From G963665405 sp963665405 (lineage in GTDB: Bacteria; Chloroflexota; Dehalococcoidia; Lucifugimonadales; G963665405): a stretch of 64,000 nt of DNA. Location: positions 124,001 through 188,000 of the forward strand of contig OY762261.2 of the NCBI GenBank assembly GCA_963665405.2, given 5' to 3'. The notes beneath the pieces are model-generated. The model saw only the letters and a program-made list of their open reading frames with translations. It was not told the DNA's origin and searched no databases. The position numbers and the translations under genes were made by a program. Positions 26,088 through 33,957 of the stretch are shown in pieces (the first letter of the stretch is position 1; each line of letters begins with the position of its first letter).

Positions 26088-26975
26088 TTATCCTCCGGAC
26101 AGCCCCAGGACCGCCTGGACTGTGCGTCCGATGTCGGCGGGCGTGGGGACGGTCGCCGCCCCGGCCCCCGCCAGCGCCTTCGTCTTCTCAGCGGCGCGCG
26201 CCGCAGACCCGGTCACGATGGCGCCGGCGTGTCCCATCCGCTTGCCTGGAGGCGCGCTGGCGCCGACGACCAGGGCCGCCACCGGCTTGGTGAACTCGGA
26301 CCTGATGTACTCGGCGGCCTCCTGCTCCGACGTGCCGCCGATCTCCCCGATCAACACGACTCCTTCGGTATCCGGGTCTTCCTGGAACAGGCGGAGCACG
26401 TCCACGAAGGAGGTACCCTTGATCGGGTCCCCGCCTATGCCCACGCAGGTCGACTGTCCGATGCCCAGCTCGGTGAGCTGGCCCACCGCCTCGTAGGTCA
26501 GGGTGCCGCTTCTGGACACCACGCCTATGGTCCCAGCCAGGTGTATCTGGCCCGGCATGATACCAACCTTGCACCGCGCACCCGGGGAGATCACTCCAGG
26601 GCAGTTCGGTCCCACAAGCCTGGCGGGTTGGTCCTTCATAGAGTGGACCACCCGCAGGGTGTCCAACACAGGAATCCCCTCGGTTATGGCGATGACGGTG
26701 TCGACCCCGGCGTCGACCGCCTCGACGATGGCATCGGCGGCAAACGGAGGAGGGACGAGAATGAGCGAGGTGTTCGCGCCTGTCTCGTCTACGGCCCGCC
26801 GCACCGTGTTGTAGACGGGCACGGTGTCATCGAACATCGCCCCGCCGCGTCCGGGCGTAACGCCCGCGACGAGCGCCGTCCCGTACTGTTTGCAGCGCCT
26901 GGCGTGGAGACTGCCCTCGCGGCCCGTTATGCCCTGCACCAGGAGGCGAGTGCTCTCGTCGACAAGTATGCTCAT
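26088..26975 (-). CDS. sucD: Succinate-CoA ligase (ADP/GDP-forming) alpha subunit
   Basis: The alpha subunit carries the CoA-binding Rossmann domain and the phosphohistidine. Seen: VQGITGREGSLHARRCKQYG, GVTPGRGG, GPNCPGVISPG, SRSGTLTYEAV and the active-site HAGAIV near residue 250. The product has 295 residues. The ATG at 26975 (protein MSILVDESTRLLVQG) is preceded by AAGGAG; an upstream in-frame ATG would overlap sucC heavily. It follows sucC with 19 bp between. The pair could alternatively act on malate (malate-CoA ligase), which is similar in sequence, but no malyl-CoA lyase is near. Confidence 0.92.
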   Translation of the reverse strand: MSILVDESTRLLVQGITGREGSLHARRCKQYGTALVAGVTPGRGGAMFDDTVPVYNTVRRAVDETGANTSLILVPPPFAADAIVEAVDAGVDTVIAITEGIPVLDTLRVVHSMKDQPARLVGPNCPGVISPGARCKVGIMPGQIHLAGTIGVVSRSGTLTYEAVGQLTELGIGQSTCVGIGGDPIKGTSFVDVLRLFQEDPDTEGVVLIGEIGGTSEQEAAEYIRSEFTKPVAALVVGASAPPGKRMGHAGAIVTGSAARAAEKTKALAGAGAATVPTPADIGRTVQAVLGLSGG

Positions 26976-26994
26976 AGGTCTCCTTGGGTCGCGA

Positions 26995-28158
26995 CTAGTC
27001 CGCCGCCCCGATCGCCCGTGCCGCCTCGGCGAGATCCTCGACGAGGGTGACGTCCAGGGTCGAGTCGGCCAGGAGCTTCCTGCCCTCCTCCGCATTGGTG
27101 CCCAACATCCGGACCACCATGGGACGGGCGTCGGCGCCCATGGACTCGGCGCCCTGGATCAGGCCCCGCGCGACCACGTCGCATCGCAGTATCCCGCCGA
27201 ATATGTTGACCAGCACCCGCTTGACCGCCGGATCCGACAGCAGGAGCGTCGTCGCTAGGGCGACCTTGTCCTCGTCCGCTCCCCCTCCGACGTCGAGGAA
27301 GTTCGCGGGCGTCGCACCTGCCGTCCTGGTGATGTCCATGGTGGCCATTGCGAGGCCGGCACCGTTGACCATGCAGCCGACGTCGCCCTCCAGCTTCACG
27401 AAGCTTATACCGTACTCTCTAGCCTTGGCTTCGTAGGCGTCCTCCTGCTCCACGTCGTACATCTGTCGAAGCTCGGGGTGTTTGAAGAGGGCATCGTCGT
27501 CGAAATTCAGCTTGGCGTCCACCGCCAGGACGCGTCCGTCCGAAGTCACCACCAGCGGATTGATCTCGGCCAGCGAGCAGTCGAGGGTCTCGAAGACTCG
27601 GTAGACGCTGGCGATGATGTCCACTACAGGTCGAACCAGCGCGGCGTCGACCTTCAGTCCGTAGGCGAGCCTGCGGCTCTGGAACGGCATCAGCCCGAGG
27701 GTCGGGTCGACCTCGACTCGAAGTATCTTCTCCGGCGTCTGCTCCGCGACCGCTTCGATCTCCACACCACCGGCCTCGCTGGCCATCACCACTATCGTCT
27801 CCGCGCCGCCGTCGATGACTGCGCTCAGGTACAGCTCCTTGGCGACCTCCATCGCCTCTTCCACCAGAACCCGGCGGACGGGCACGCCATCGGATCCGGT
27901 CTGGTGGGTGACGAGTCTGCTCCCAAGAAGCGAGCCGGCGACGCTCTCGGCCTCCTGGGCCGACGACACGAGTTTCACGCCTCCGGCCTTGCCCCTTCCG
28001 CCCGCATGCACCTGCGCCTTCACGACGGCCCTTCCGCCGAGGTCCGACGCTATCTTCGCAGCCTCGGCTGGGGTCGCCGCGACACCGCCCTTGGGAACGG
28101 GCACGCCGTGCCCGGAGAGGATCTCCTTCGCCTGGTACTCGTGGATTTTCAACGGCAT
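26995..28158 (-). CDS. sucC: Succinate-CoA ligase (ADP-forming) beta subunit
   Basis: The ATP-grasp beta subunit of the TCA-cycle enzyme that interconverts succinyl-CoA and succinate. It begins MPLKIHEYQAKEILSGHGV and has VVKAQVHAGGRGKAGGVKL, ALEINPL-type motif SLAEINPLVV, and the C-terminal CoA-ligase segment VNGAGLAMATMDI, FLDVGGGAD and NIFGGILRCDVVA. At 387 residues it is complete. An AGGAAC precedes the ATG. sucC, sucD and the class IV aminotransferase run together on the minus strand. Confidence 0.93.
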   Translation of the reverse strand: MPLKIHEYQAKEILSGHGVPVPKGGVAATPAEAAKIASDLGGRAVVKAQVHAGGRGKAGGVKLVSSAQEAESVAGSLLGSRLVTHQTGSDGVPVRRVLVEEAMEVAKELYLSAVIDGGAETIVVMASEAGGVEIEAVAEQTPEKILRVEVDPTLGLMPFQSRRLAYGLKVDAALVRPVVDIIASVYRVFETLDCSLAEINPLVVTSDGRVLAVDAKLNFDDDALFKHPELRQMYDVEQEDAYEAKAREYGISFVKLEGDVGCMVNGAGLAMATMDITRTAGATPANFLDVGGGADEDKVALATTLLLSDPAVKRVLVNIFGGILRCDVVARGLIQGAESMGADARPMVVRMLGTNAEEGRKLLADSTLDVTLVEDLAEAARAIGAAD

Positions 28159-28591
28159 GTTCCTGGTGCGCCCAAGCGTGGGCGGCTGTGTGATGTTTGG
28201 ACCGTGTCTGAGGGCATTGCCAGAGTTGTGATCCGGATGGCGGTGCGTGTTTGAAAATATCCGAACCGAACTGAATGTGCTTCAGCGGGCGGACTTCCCC
28301 CCACACCCCTCTTCCGTCTGCCTCGCCTTGAACCGGAGCGGAAACGACGATTTCAAGTCTAGGTGGCTACACTCTGGCGATAGCACATATCTTGTACCTT
28401 CGTCCTCGAGGTTACCCAATTGACATTCATTTTCGAGTACTCTGCCACGAAGAGCCCAAATGGAGCATGATGCCATCGACACATACCAACGGTGTCGATG
28501 GCAAGCACGTGAAGTCTCGTTGGGAAGAGGCGAGGGGCATGCCGCTGGTCCGTCAGGTGATTCGCGGATCTCACCGTGTCTCCTTCTTCGG
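28159..28591. other. Intergenic region with a perfect 11-bp inverted repeat
   Basis: No gene. 28472-28502 is GCCATCGACAC, 9 bp, GTGTCGATGGC, a perfect 31-bp hairpin without a T-run. It may help end the nirK transcript or bind a protein. Confidence 0.5.
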
Positions 28592-28747
28592 TTACGGTGG
28601 CCGCCCGATGGCCGGACTACCCGGCCGGGGCGTTGGCGTGGCTGTGGCCGTCGGGGTGCCGACCTGATCTTCGGTGCCACCGCAAGCGACCATCGCCGAA
28701 AGCCCAACGAGGGTAACGAGCTTAACCGGGATCACGGATCCGAGCAT
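28592..28747 (-). CDS. Small predicted lipoprotein downstream of nirK
   Basis: A 51-codon gene starting at ATG 28747, two bases after a strong GGGAGGAG. The product begins MLGSVIPVKLVTLVGLSAMV and continues with Ala-Cys: a charged N-region, a hydrophobic core and a lipobox-like MVAC (Cys at residue 22). The mature part is short and rich in Thr and Pro (TPTATATPTPRPG). It starts 27 bp after the nirK stop on the same strand, so both are probably co-transcribed and membrane-anchored. The signal and the ribosome binding site argue that it is real. No family is recognised; it may be the N-terminal remnant of a longer lipoprotein. Confidence 0.6.
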   Translation of the reverse strand: MLGSVIPVKLVTLVGLSAMVACGGTEDQVGTPTATATPTPRPGSPAIGRPP

Positions 28748-28774
28748 CTCTCCTCCCTTGGAACTTCCTATCCC

Positions 28775-29860
28775 TTAGTTGATCGGGGTCGGGGGGCTGA
28801 CGACCGTCATGATGTCGGGGTCCGCCTGGCCTTCAACCATGATGTGCACGACTTGCCCCTTTTCAGTCGCTCGGATCAGCTCATGGTTAACCAGGAGATA
28901 GAGCCCGGGATACCTGAACGTGTATTCAGCCACGATGACGCTGCCCGCGGGCACCACCGTCGTCTCTACTCCGTACTCTCTATCCGAGTCGGGATGAAAC
29001 GAGCCCCTGCCGTAGACCAGATCGAAGTGGCCTCCGATGATGTGAATCCAAGACTCATCGTTGGCCTGGCCGTAGAAGAACCGCACCGTATCTCCCACGC
29101 GGACCTTGAGGGCGTTGTCGCCTGTGACTGCGCCGACCTTCCCGTTCGTCACCACGAAGGAGGGGTTCTCGTTTGCAACCCTCTCAGTTGAATACACGTG
29201 CTTGGACGGATCATCAGCCGAGGGCTCTGTGTAGAAGTCTCCTTCCATCAGATAGAACTGCTTGTCGACATCGGGAAGGCCGTCCCTGGGCAGGACTATC
29301 AGGGCACCGTACATCCCGGAGCTGACGTGAAGAACGATCGGCGCTACGGCGCAATGATAGACGAAGGCCCCCTCCTTCAGCGCCTGGAACCGGAAGGTCG
29401 CCTGCTGCCCCGGGGCCACGGTGGACGCGGATGCACCGCCAAGCTCTCCGGTAGCGGCGTGAAAATCGACGTTGTGCGCGTGTCTGGATTCCTTCGGATT
29501 TCTGATCGTTACTTCTACCCAATCACCAAGACGCACCACAATCGCCGGGCCGGGTACCCCACCGTCGAAGCTAAGGTAAGTGTAAGTGATTCCCGGGGCG
29601 ATCTCAGCCTCGTATTCCTTTGTTTCCAGCGCGAAGCGAACGTTCCTGGGGTTGCCGCTGCAGTCCGGGAACTCGGGAAGGTTCGGGGCCGACACGAGAT
29701 CCAGGTCCACGTTCTCCGGTTTGACCTGGTCAAAAGATCGGGACTCGTAAGGTGGGGCAACTCCCTGCTGTACTTCGGATGTTTCCGTTGAGCAGCCCAG
29801 TAGCACGAGAAGTAGGAGACCCGCCAAACTGAGGCCTCCGATGCGTAGAAGCGCCATCAA
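28775..29860 (-). CDS. nirK: Copper-containing nitrite reductase (NirK type), lipoprotein
   Basis: Two-domain cupredoxin of 361 residues that reduces nitrite to nitric oxide. The lipoprotein signal ends LLLLVLLGC (Cys23), so it is anchored outside the membrane. Type 1 copper ligands are HNVDFHAATG (first His), HCAVAPIVLHVSSGM (Cys, His, Met). Type 2 ligands are the second His of HNVDFH, the His before Cys, and the LVNHELIRA His. Catalytic Asp (HNVDFH) and His (IHIIGGHFD) are both present. All key residues are therefore intact. No accessory nor or nnr gene is adjacent. A small lipoprotein gene follows. Confidence 0.9.
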   Translation of the reverse strand: MMALLRIGGLSLAGLLLLVLLGCSTETSEVQQGVAPPYESRSFDQVKPENVDLDLVSAPNLPEFPDCSGNPRNVRFALETKEYEAEIAPGITYTYLSFDGGVPGPAIVVRLGDWVEVTIRNPKESRHAHNVDFHAATGELGGASASTVAPGQQATFRFQALKEGAFVYHCAVAPIVLHVSSGMYGALIVLPRDGLPDVDKQFYLMEGDFYTEPSADDPSKHVYSTERVANENPSFVVTNGKVGAVTGDNALKVRVGDTVRFFYGQANDESWIHIIGGHFDLVYGRGSFHPDSDREYGVETTVVPAGSVIVAEYTFRYPGLYLLVNHELIRATEKGQVVHIMVEGQADPDIMTVVSPPTPIN

Positions 29861-30174
29861 TCACCTCTCTAAAATCGCCGGGGCAAAGGTGCGACCTCTG
29901 ACTCCTGAGTACCCGGCGGCAGTCGCTCCGGGACAGCAGCCATGCCACACCTCTTTCCTCCCCGTTGACACCTGTCCGCCGTATCAGTCTGTACCATGTC
30001 TCACAAACATGACGGACGTGTGACTCCGATACTCCAGATTGTGACTGCCTTGTGAAAACTGTCAGCACTACCCTGTTTCACTTTTCATATTTACTTGGGT
30101 AGATCTGGCCTCCCTGAATTCAAAACGGCTGGCGAGCCCACGTAGAGGGCCAGGTAATTCTTTCATTTCGTGCC
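29861..30174. other. Intergenic region between tRNA-Ser and nirK
   Basis: No gene, and no convincing FNR/NnrR site. It must hold the nirK promoter, but no clear -35/-10 pair stands out. The sequence near 30060-30100 is locally AT-rich. Confidence 0.35.
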
Positions 30175-30264
30175 TGGCGGAGGGGGTGGGATTCGAACCC
30201 ACGATTAGATTGCTCCAATTCTGGTTTTCAAGACCAGCGCCTTAAACCGCTCGGCCACCCCTCC
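30175..30264 (-). tRNA. tRNA-Ser (anticodon UGA), CCA encoded
   Basis: Complete class II tRNA on the minus strand. The acceptor GGAGGGG pairs with CCCCTCC, and the discriminator G is followed by an encoded CCA (30177-30175). The D-loop holds GCCGAGCGGTTTAAGGC. The anticodon stem CTGGT/ACCAG encloses CTTGAAA, giving anticodon UGA. A long variable arm follows, then the T arm GTGGGTTCGAATCCCAC. It decodes UCA. Confidence 0.97.
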
Positions 30265-30341
30265 ACGCCAACGGCCAAGTCCCGGCCGGCGGGGCCGCGT
30301 AGGGCTGCCGGGGGGCACCTGGCTGGATCTCGGCGTAGGAT

Positions 30342-30370
30342 ATTGTATGTATTCGCAGGATCGAGAGCAA
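30342..30370 (-). promoter_or_regulatory. Promoter of tRNA-Ser
   Basis: Minus strand TTGCTC (30370-30365), 17 bp, TACAAT (30347-30342), about 70 bp upstream of the mature tRNA 5' end. Confidence 0.55.
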
Positions 30371-30426
30371 GGGCGTGGCCGACCGGTCCTGCCGTATCGA
30401 CGGACCACCAGATCGGTCGCTTCCGC

Positions 30427-30456
30427 TTGACACCGCTCTCGCGGCGCTGATACACT
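30427..30456 (+). promoter_or_regulatory. Promoter of the FBP aldolase/phosphatase gene
   Basis: TTGACA (30427-30432), 18 bp, TACACT (30451-30456). It predicts a leader of about 155 nt before the ATG at 30620. Confidence 0.7.
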
Positions 30457-30619
30457 GAGCGCGGCGTGCGCGCCTTGTCCAAGGCTTGGACGGCAACCGT
30501 AGACCCCGGCAGGCCGATCGATCCACGCGCCGGACGAGCACCCCGATCGAATCCGTGCCGCTCGCCCTCCTGGACTGTATCCGTAGACGGCCTGACCACC
30601 CACCGCCAAGGAGGAAGCC

Positions 30620-31792
30620 ATGTTGATGACCCTATCCATCATTAAGGCCGACGTCGGCTCAATCGGAGGTCACACCCTGCCCTCCGAGAGGATGATGGAG
30701 GCCACACGCAAGGCCGCGGCTGCCGCCGTGACGGACGGGCTCCTCATCGACTCGTTCGTCTCGCACACGGGCGACGACATCGCGATCATCATGTCTCACA
30801 CACGCGGGAAGGAAGACAACGACGTCCACATGTTCGCGTGGAACACCTTCCTGGAGGCGACCGACATAGCGAAAGAGTACGGCCTCTACGGCGCCGGGCA
30901 GGATCTGCTGGTCGATGCGCCGTCCGGCAACGTTCGAGGCGCCGGACCCGCGGTCGCCGAGGTGGAGTTCGACCACACCCTGTCGGGCGTGCGGCAGGCC
31001 GAATCGTTCATGGTCCTCGCCGCCGACAAGTGCGGGCCCGGGGCCTACAACCTACCGATGTACCTGGGCTTCGCCGACCCCATGTACTGCTCGGGCCTGA
31101 TGCTTCCGCCGATGATCAAGGGCTTCACCTTCCACATCATCGACATGGACAACACCGGCGGGGACAGCATCCTCGAGCTTGACGCGCCGGAGGACGGCTA
31201 CCACCTCGCCGCGCTGCTACGCGACAACGAGCGCTTCGGCATCGACAGCATCTACTCGAGGACTCACGACGTCCAGGCGGCCGCGATATCGGCCCAGCGG
31301 CTCCACTCGATCGCCGGCAAGTACACCGGCAAGGACGACCCCGTCGCCCTGGTGCGCAACCAGGGGATCTTCCCGGCTCCGGAGGAGCTCATCTCGCCGT
31401 ACGCCAAGGCGCACTTCATCGGCGGCGACGCCCGCGGCTCTCACATCATGCCGCTCATGCCGGTTCCTCTGAACACCGCCGTGACCGGCATGTACTGCCT
31501 GCCGCTGGTATCCTGCATCGGGTTCTCCCTTGCCAGGGACGGCCACTTCTCCGACTCCTACGTCGACTTCTTCGACAACCCCGCATGGGACGAGGTGCGG
31601 CGGATCGCTCAGCGCAAAGGGATAGAGATGCGGAGCCAGGGCTGGTCCGGAGCCGCGATGCTGCCCTATTCCGAGCTGGAGTACGGTGGCTTCCGCGACA
31701 CAGTCGGTGGCCTAATGGAACGCTTCGCCTTCAGGAACGGCGCGTCGGCCGAGACCGCGTCGGGCGTCGGCGCCGCGGCAAAGTCGAAGTAG
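30620..31792 (+). CDS. fbp: Type V fructose-1,6-bisphosphate aldolase/phosphatase
   Basis: Bifunctional gluconeogenic enzyme that makes fructose 6-phosphate from triose phosphates; known mostly from Archaea and deep-branching bacteria. It begins LSIIKADVGSIGGHTLP with Asp as metal ligand, and has FVSHTGDDIAIIMSHTRG, AFNTF-like AWNTFLEATDIAKEYGLYGAGQD, and CGPGAYNLPMYLGFADPMYCSGLM. The 390-residue length fits. A strong AAGGAGG lies 5 bases before the ATG. Its presence suggests strictly unidirectional gluconeogenesis, or autotrophic or low-carbon growth. Confidence 0.9.
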   Translation: MLMTLSIIKADVGSIGGHTLPSERMMEATRKAAAAAVTDGLLIDSFVSHTGDDIAIIMSHTRGKEDNDVHMFAWNTFLEATDIAKEYGLYGAGQDLLVDAPSGNVRGAGPAVAEVEFDHTLSGVRQAESFMVLAADKCGPGAYNLPMYLGFADPMYCSGLMLPPMIKGFTFHIIDMDNTGGDSILELDAPEDGYHLAALLRDNERFGIDSIYSRTHDVQAAAISAQRLHSIAGKYTGKDDPVALVRNQGIFPAPEELISPYAKAHFIGGDARGSHIMPLMPVPLNTAVTGMYCLPLVSCIGFSLARDGHFSDSYVDFFDNPAWDEVRRIAQRKGIEMRSQGWSGAAMLPYSELEYGGFRDTVGGLMERFAFRNGASAETASGVGAAAKSK

Positions 31793-31850
31793 GCCCGCAG
31801 ACACGCAGACGGCTCGCATACCGACAGAGACCGTCGTCGGGAGGCTTGCC

Positions 31851-32498
31851 GTGTCTTCTGAGGCGCCCAGGCTGCTGGTGGCCACCCGGAACCGGGGCAA
31901 GCTCCGCGAGCTGACGTCGCTTCTCAGCGGCTGCCCCTTCCCGCTCGTGTCCCTGGACGACGCCGGCATCGACGAGGATGTCGCCGAGACCGGCTCCACC
32001 CTCGAGGAGAACGCGACCCTCAAGGCCGAGGCCTACGCCCGGCTGAGCCGGATGCCCACCCTGGCCGACGACTCCGGTCTCGAGGTCGAGGCGCTGGACG
32101 GCGAGCCCGGGCCCCTGTCGGCCAGATACGCCGGGGAGGGGGCCTCAGACCAGGAGCGGATCGCTTTCCTCGTTGAAAAGCTCACGGCCAGCGGACGGGA
32201 GCCACCCTGGGGGGCTCGGTTCAGGTGCGCACTCGCCATCGCGTGGCAGTCCGAGCCCGTCGAGGTCGTCATCGGAGACTGTCAGGGGGTCATCATCGAG
32301 GAGCCCAGGGGGTCCAACGGATTCGGGTACGACCCCATCTTCCTGTTGCCGGAACTGGGCCGAACGATGGCCGAGCTCTCGTCGGAGCGGAAGAACCGCA
32401 TCAGCCACCGAGCCCGGGCGGCTCAAGCCGCCGTCGCTACCCTGAAGCGAAGGTCGGAGGACGCGGACGGGTCGCCGCACCGCCATAGCCGCGCATGA
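31851..32498 (+). CDS. rdgB: XTP/dITP diphosphatase (Ham1/RdgB)
   Basis: Removes non-canonical purine nucleotides by hydrolysing XTP and dITP to monophosphates. Motifs: LLVATRNRGKLRELTSLL, LADDSGLEVEALDG with SARYAG, GSNGFGYDPIF, and the C-terminal SERKNRISHRARA. The length is 215 residues. The start is GTG at 31851 after GGGAGGC. It follows the FBP aldolase/phosphatase by 58 bp and is probably co-transcribed with it. Confidence 0.93.
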   Translation: MSSEAPRLLVATRNRGKLRELTSLLSGCPFPLVSLDDAGIDEDVAETGSTLEENATLKAEAYARLSRMPTLADDSGLEVEALDGEPGPLSARYAGEGASDQERIAFLVEKLTASGREPPWGARFRCALAIAWQSEPVEVVIGDCQGVIIEEPRGSNGFGYDPIFLLPELGRTMAELSSERKNRISHRARAAQAAVATLKRRSEDADGSPHRHSRA

Positions 32499-32517
32499 CG
32501 CAGCCTCGAACGGCCAT

Positions 32518-32540
32518 GTAGGGGCGCACGGTGTGAGGCC
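32518..32540. repeat. GTAGGGGCGCACGG repeat copy
   Basis: A degenerate copy of the small palindromic repeat between rdgB and moaA. Confidence 0.4.
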
Positions 32541-32618
32541 GCGTTTGGTGGGGCACGCCGCGTCGGCCGGAGCCCCCGCCTGTCGTTTCGCGGTCCGACA
32601 TGGTAAGTTAGACGCGAC

Positions 32619-33632
32619 ATGGAAAGCATCAGGGACACGTTCACGAGGCCCTTCCGGGACCTCAGAATCTCTGTAACGGACCGCTGCAACTTCCGGTGCC
32701 CCTACTGCATGCCCGCCGAGATCTACGGGGCGAGGTACGAGTTCCTTCCCAGGGCCGACCTTCTCACTTTCGAAGAGATCGCCAGGCTCACGCGCATCCT
32801 CGTCCGGCTTGGAGCGGTGAAGGCGCGGCTCACCGGCGGCGAGCCGTTAGTGCGGAACGACGTGGAGAAGCTCGTCGCCCAGCTCGCGAAGATCGAGGGG
32901 GTGGAGGACCTGACCCTCACCACCAACGGCTACCTCCTCGACCAGAAGGCACAGGCTCTGAAGGACGCCGGCCTGCAGCGGGTGACGGTCAGCCTGGACT
33001 CCCTGGACGACGAGGTCTTCAAGACGATGAACGGGCGGGGGTTCGGCACTGAGAAGGTCTTGAAGGGCATCGAGGCGGCGGAGCGGGCCGGCCTGGTCCC
33101 GATCAAGGTCAACACCGTCGTCCAACGGGAGGTGAACGACCATACGGTCGTCGATCTCGCAAGGTACTTCAAGGAGCGCGGGCACATCGTTCGGTTCATC
33201 GAGTACATGGACGTGGGCAACCTCAACGGGTGGAAGCTCGACCAGGTCGTGTCCGGCGGCGAGATCGTCGACAGGATCGACGCGGAGATGCCGCTGGAGC
33301 CGATCGAGAGCAACTATCCCGGCGAGGTCGCGCGCCGGTACCGGTACCGGGACGGCGCCGGCGAGATCGGAGTGATTACCTCGGTTACTAGCCCGTTCTG
33401 CGGAGACTGCACCCGGATGAGGCTCTCCCCCGACGGCACGATCTTTACATGCCTGTTCGCCAGCACCGGCACCGACCTCCGGGAGCCGCTGCGGAGCGGC
33501 GCCGGCGACGACGAGATCGAGGCCATCGTTCGCCGGACCTGGGGCGCCCGCATAGACCGGTACTCCGAGGACCGTGCCTCGTTGACCGAGCCGCGCCGCG
33601 AAAAGGTCGAGATGTACCACATCGGCGGATAG
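32619..33632 (+). CDS. moaA: GTP 3',8-cyclase MoaA (molybdopterin synthesis)
   Basis: Radical-SAM enzyme for the first step of molybdenum cofactor synthesis. The N-terminal 4Fe-4S motif is CNFRCPYC (residues 25-32); LTGGEPLVRNDVEKL binds SAM and GTP. The second cluster is held by CGDCTRMRLSPDGTIFTC. The functionally needed C-terminal Gly-Gly is present (HIGG). At 337 residues it is full length. moaC function lies just downstream as part of a fusion, so the two Moa steps are adjacent; moaB, moaD and moaE are not in the window. Confidence 0.95.
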   Translation: MESIRDTFTRPFRDLRISVTDRCNFRCPYCMPAEIYGARYEFLPRADLLTFEEIARLTRILVRLGAVKARLTGGEPLVRNDVEKLVAQLAKIEGVEDLTLTTNGYLLDQKAQALKDAGLQRVTVSLDSLDDEVFKTMNGRGFGTEKVLKGIEAAERAGLVPIKVNTVVQREVNDHTVVDLARYFKERGHIVRFIEYMDVGNLNGWKLDQVVSGGEIVDRIDAEMPLEPIESNYPGEVARRYRYRDGAGEIGVITSVTSPFCGDCTRMRLSPDGTIFTCLFASTGTDLREPLRSGAGDDEIEAIVRRTWGARIDRYSEDRASLTEPRREKVEMYHIGG

Positions 33633-33957
33633 ATTCCGTCCCGGCCGCCCACCGGTCGCACCGACCTAGGTCCTTCTGAGCGCATCGCCCTAAATAGGTA
33701 TTTCCCAGGATGACAGGCCGAAAACGTACGTGTACCCTCCGCGGGGCCGTCCTCACTCCATCCCAGACCCCTGGCTCAGAGAAGGGCCGAACAGGGGTGT
33801 GCAGATCCCGACAAGTCGGGATCGCTGGCAGTCTGAGAGCTTGCCCTGAGCCCGCTGAAGGGGCGTCCCTCAGAGAGCCGTCGATTCTTTTTCAAGGACG
33901 CAGGCGAAACGGCGCGAAGCTACGCCTCCCGCCACGAAAGCGTCTACGGATGACCGC
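33633..33957. repeat. Intergenic region with an inverted multi-hairpin repeat
   Basis: No gene. 33794-33875 is an inverted copy of the CTGAGGG repeat, of the longer sub-type with an inserted CTTCAGCGGGCTCAGGGCAAGCT segment, also seen at 47567-47642. Confidence 0.6.

Larger units (their letters stand above)
30265..30619. other. Divergent promoter region between tRNA-Ser and the FBP aldolase/phosphatase
   Basis: No gene. It holds the two outward promoters (30342-30370 minus, 30427-30456 plus). The segment 30270-30335 can fold into a GC-rich rod but lacks the conserved SRP tetraloop region. Confidence 0.45.

Noticed and set aside
28282..28707. 141-codon minus-strand frame downstream of nirK
   Set aside because: It overlaps the better-supported small lipoprotein gene in another frame, lacks a ribosome site and has random-like composition.
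30266..30345. Possible SRP RNA next to tRNA-Ser, since the two are often neighbours and the sequence has CCAGCCAGGT and GGCAGCCCTACGCGG on the minus strand
   Set aside because: The conserved apical region (GGAA tetraloop with the AGCAGCC internal loop opposite) is missing, and the predicted fold is a plain GC-rich rod. It also overlaps the tRNA leader and promoter.
33690..33715. TAGGTATTTCCCAGGA near 33695 resembling the IS1595 target flank (TAGGTATTTCCTAA, reverse of 46205-46220) as a solo IS scar
   Set aside because: Only about 11 bases match and no inverted end or duplication is present; chance or a shared short repeat is more likely.
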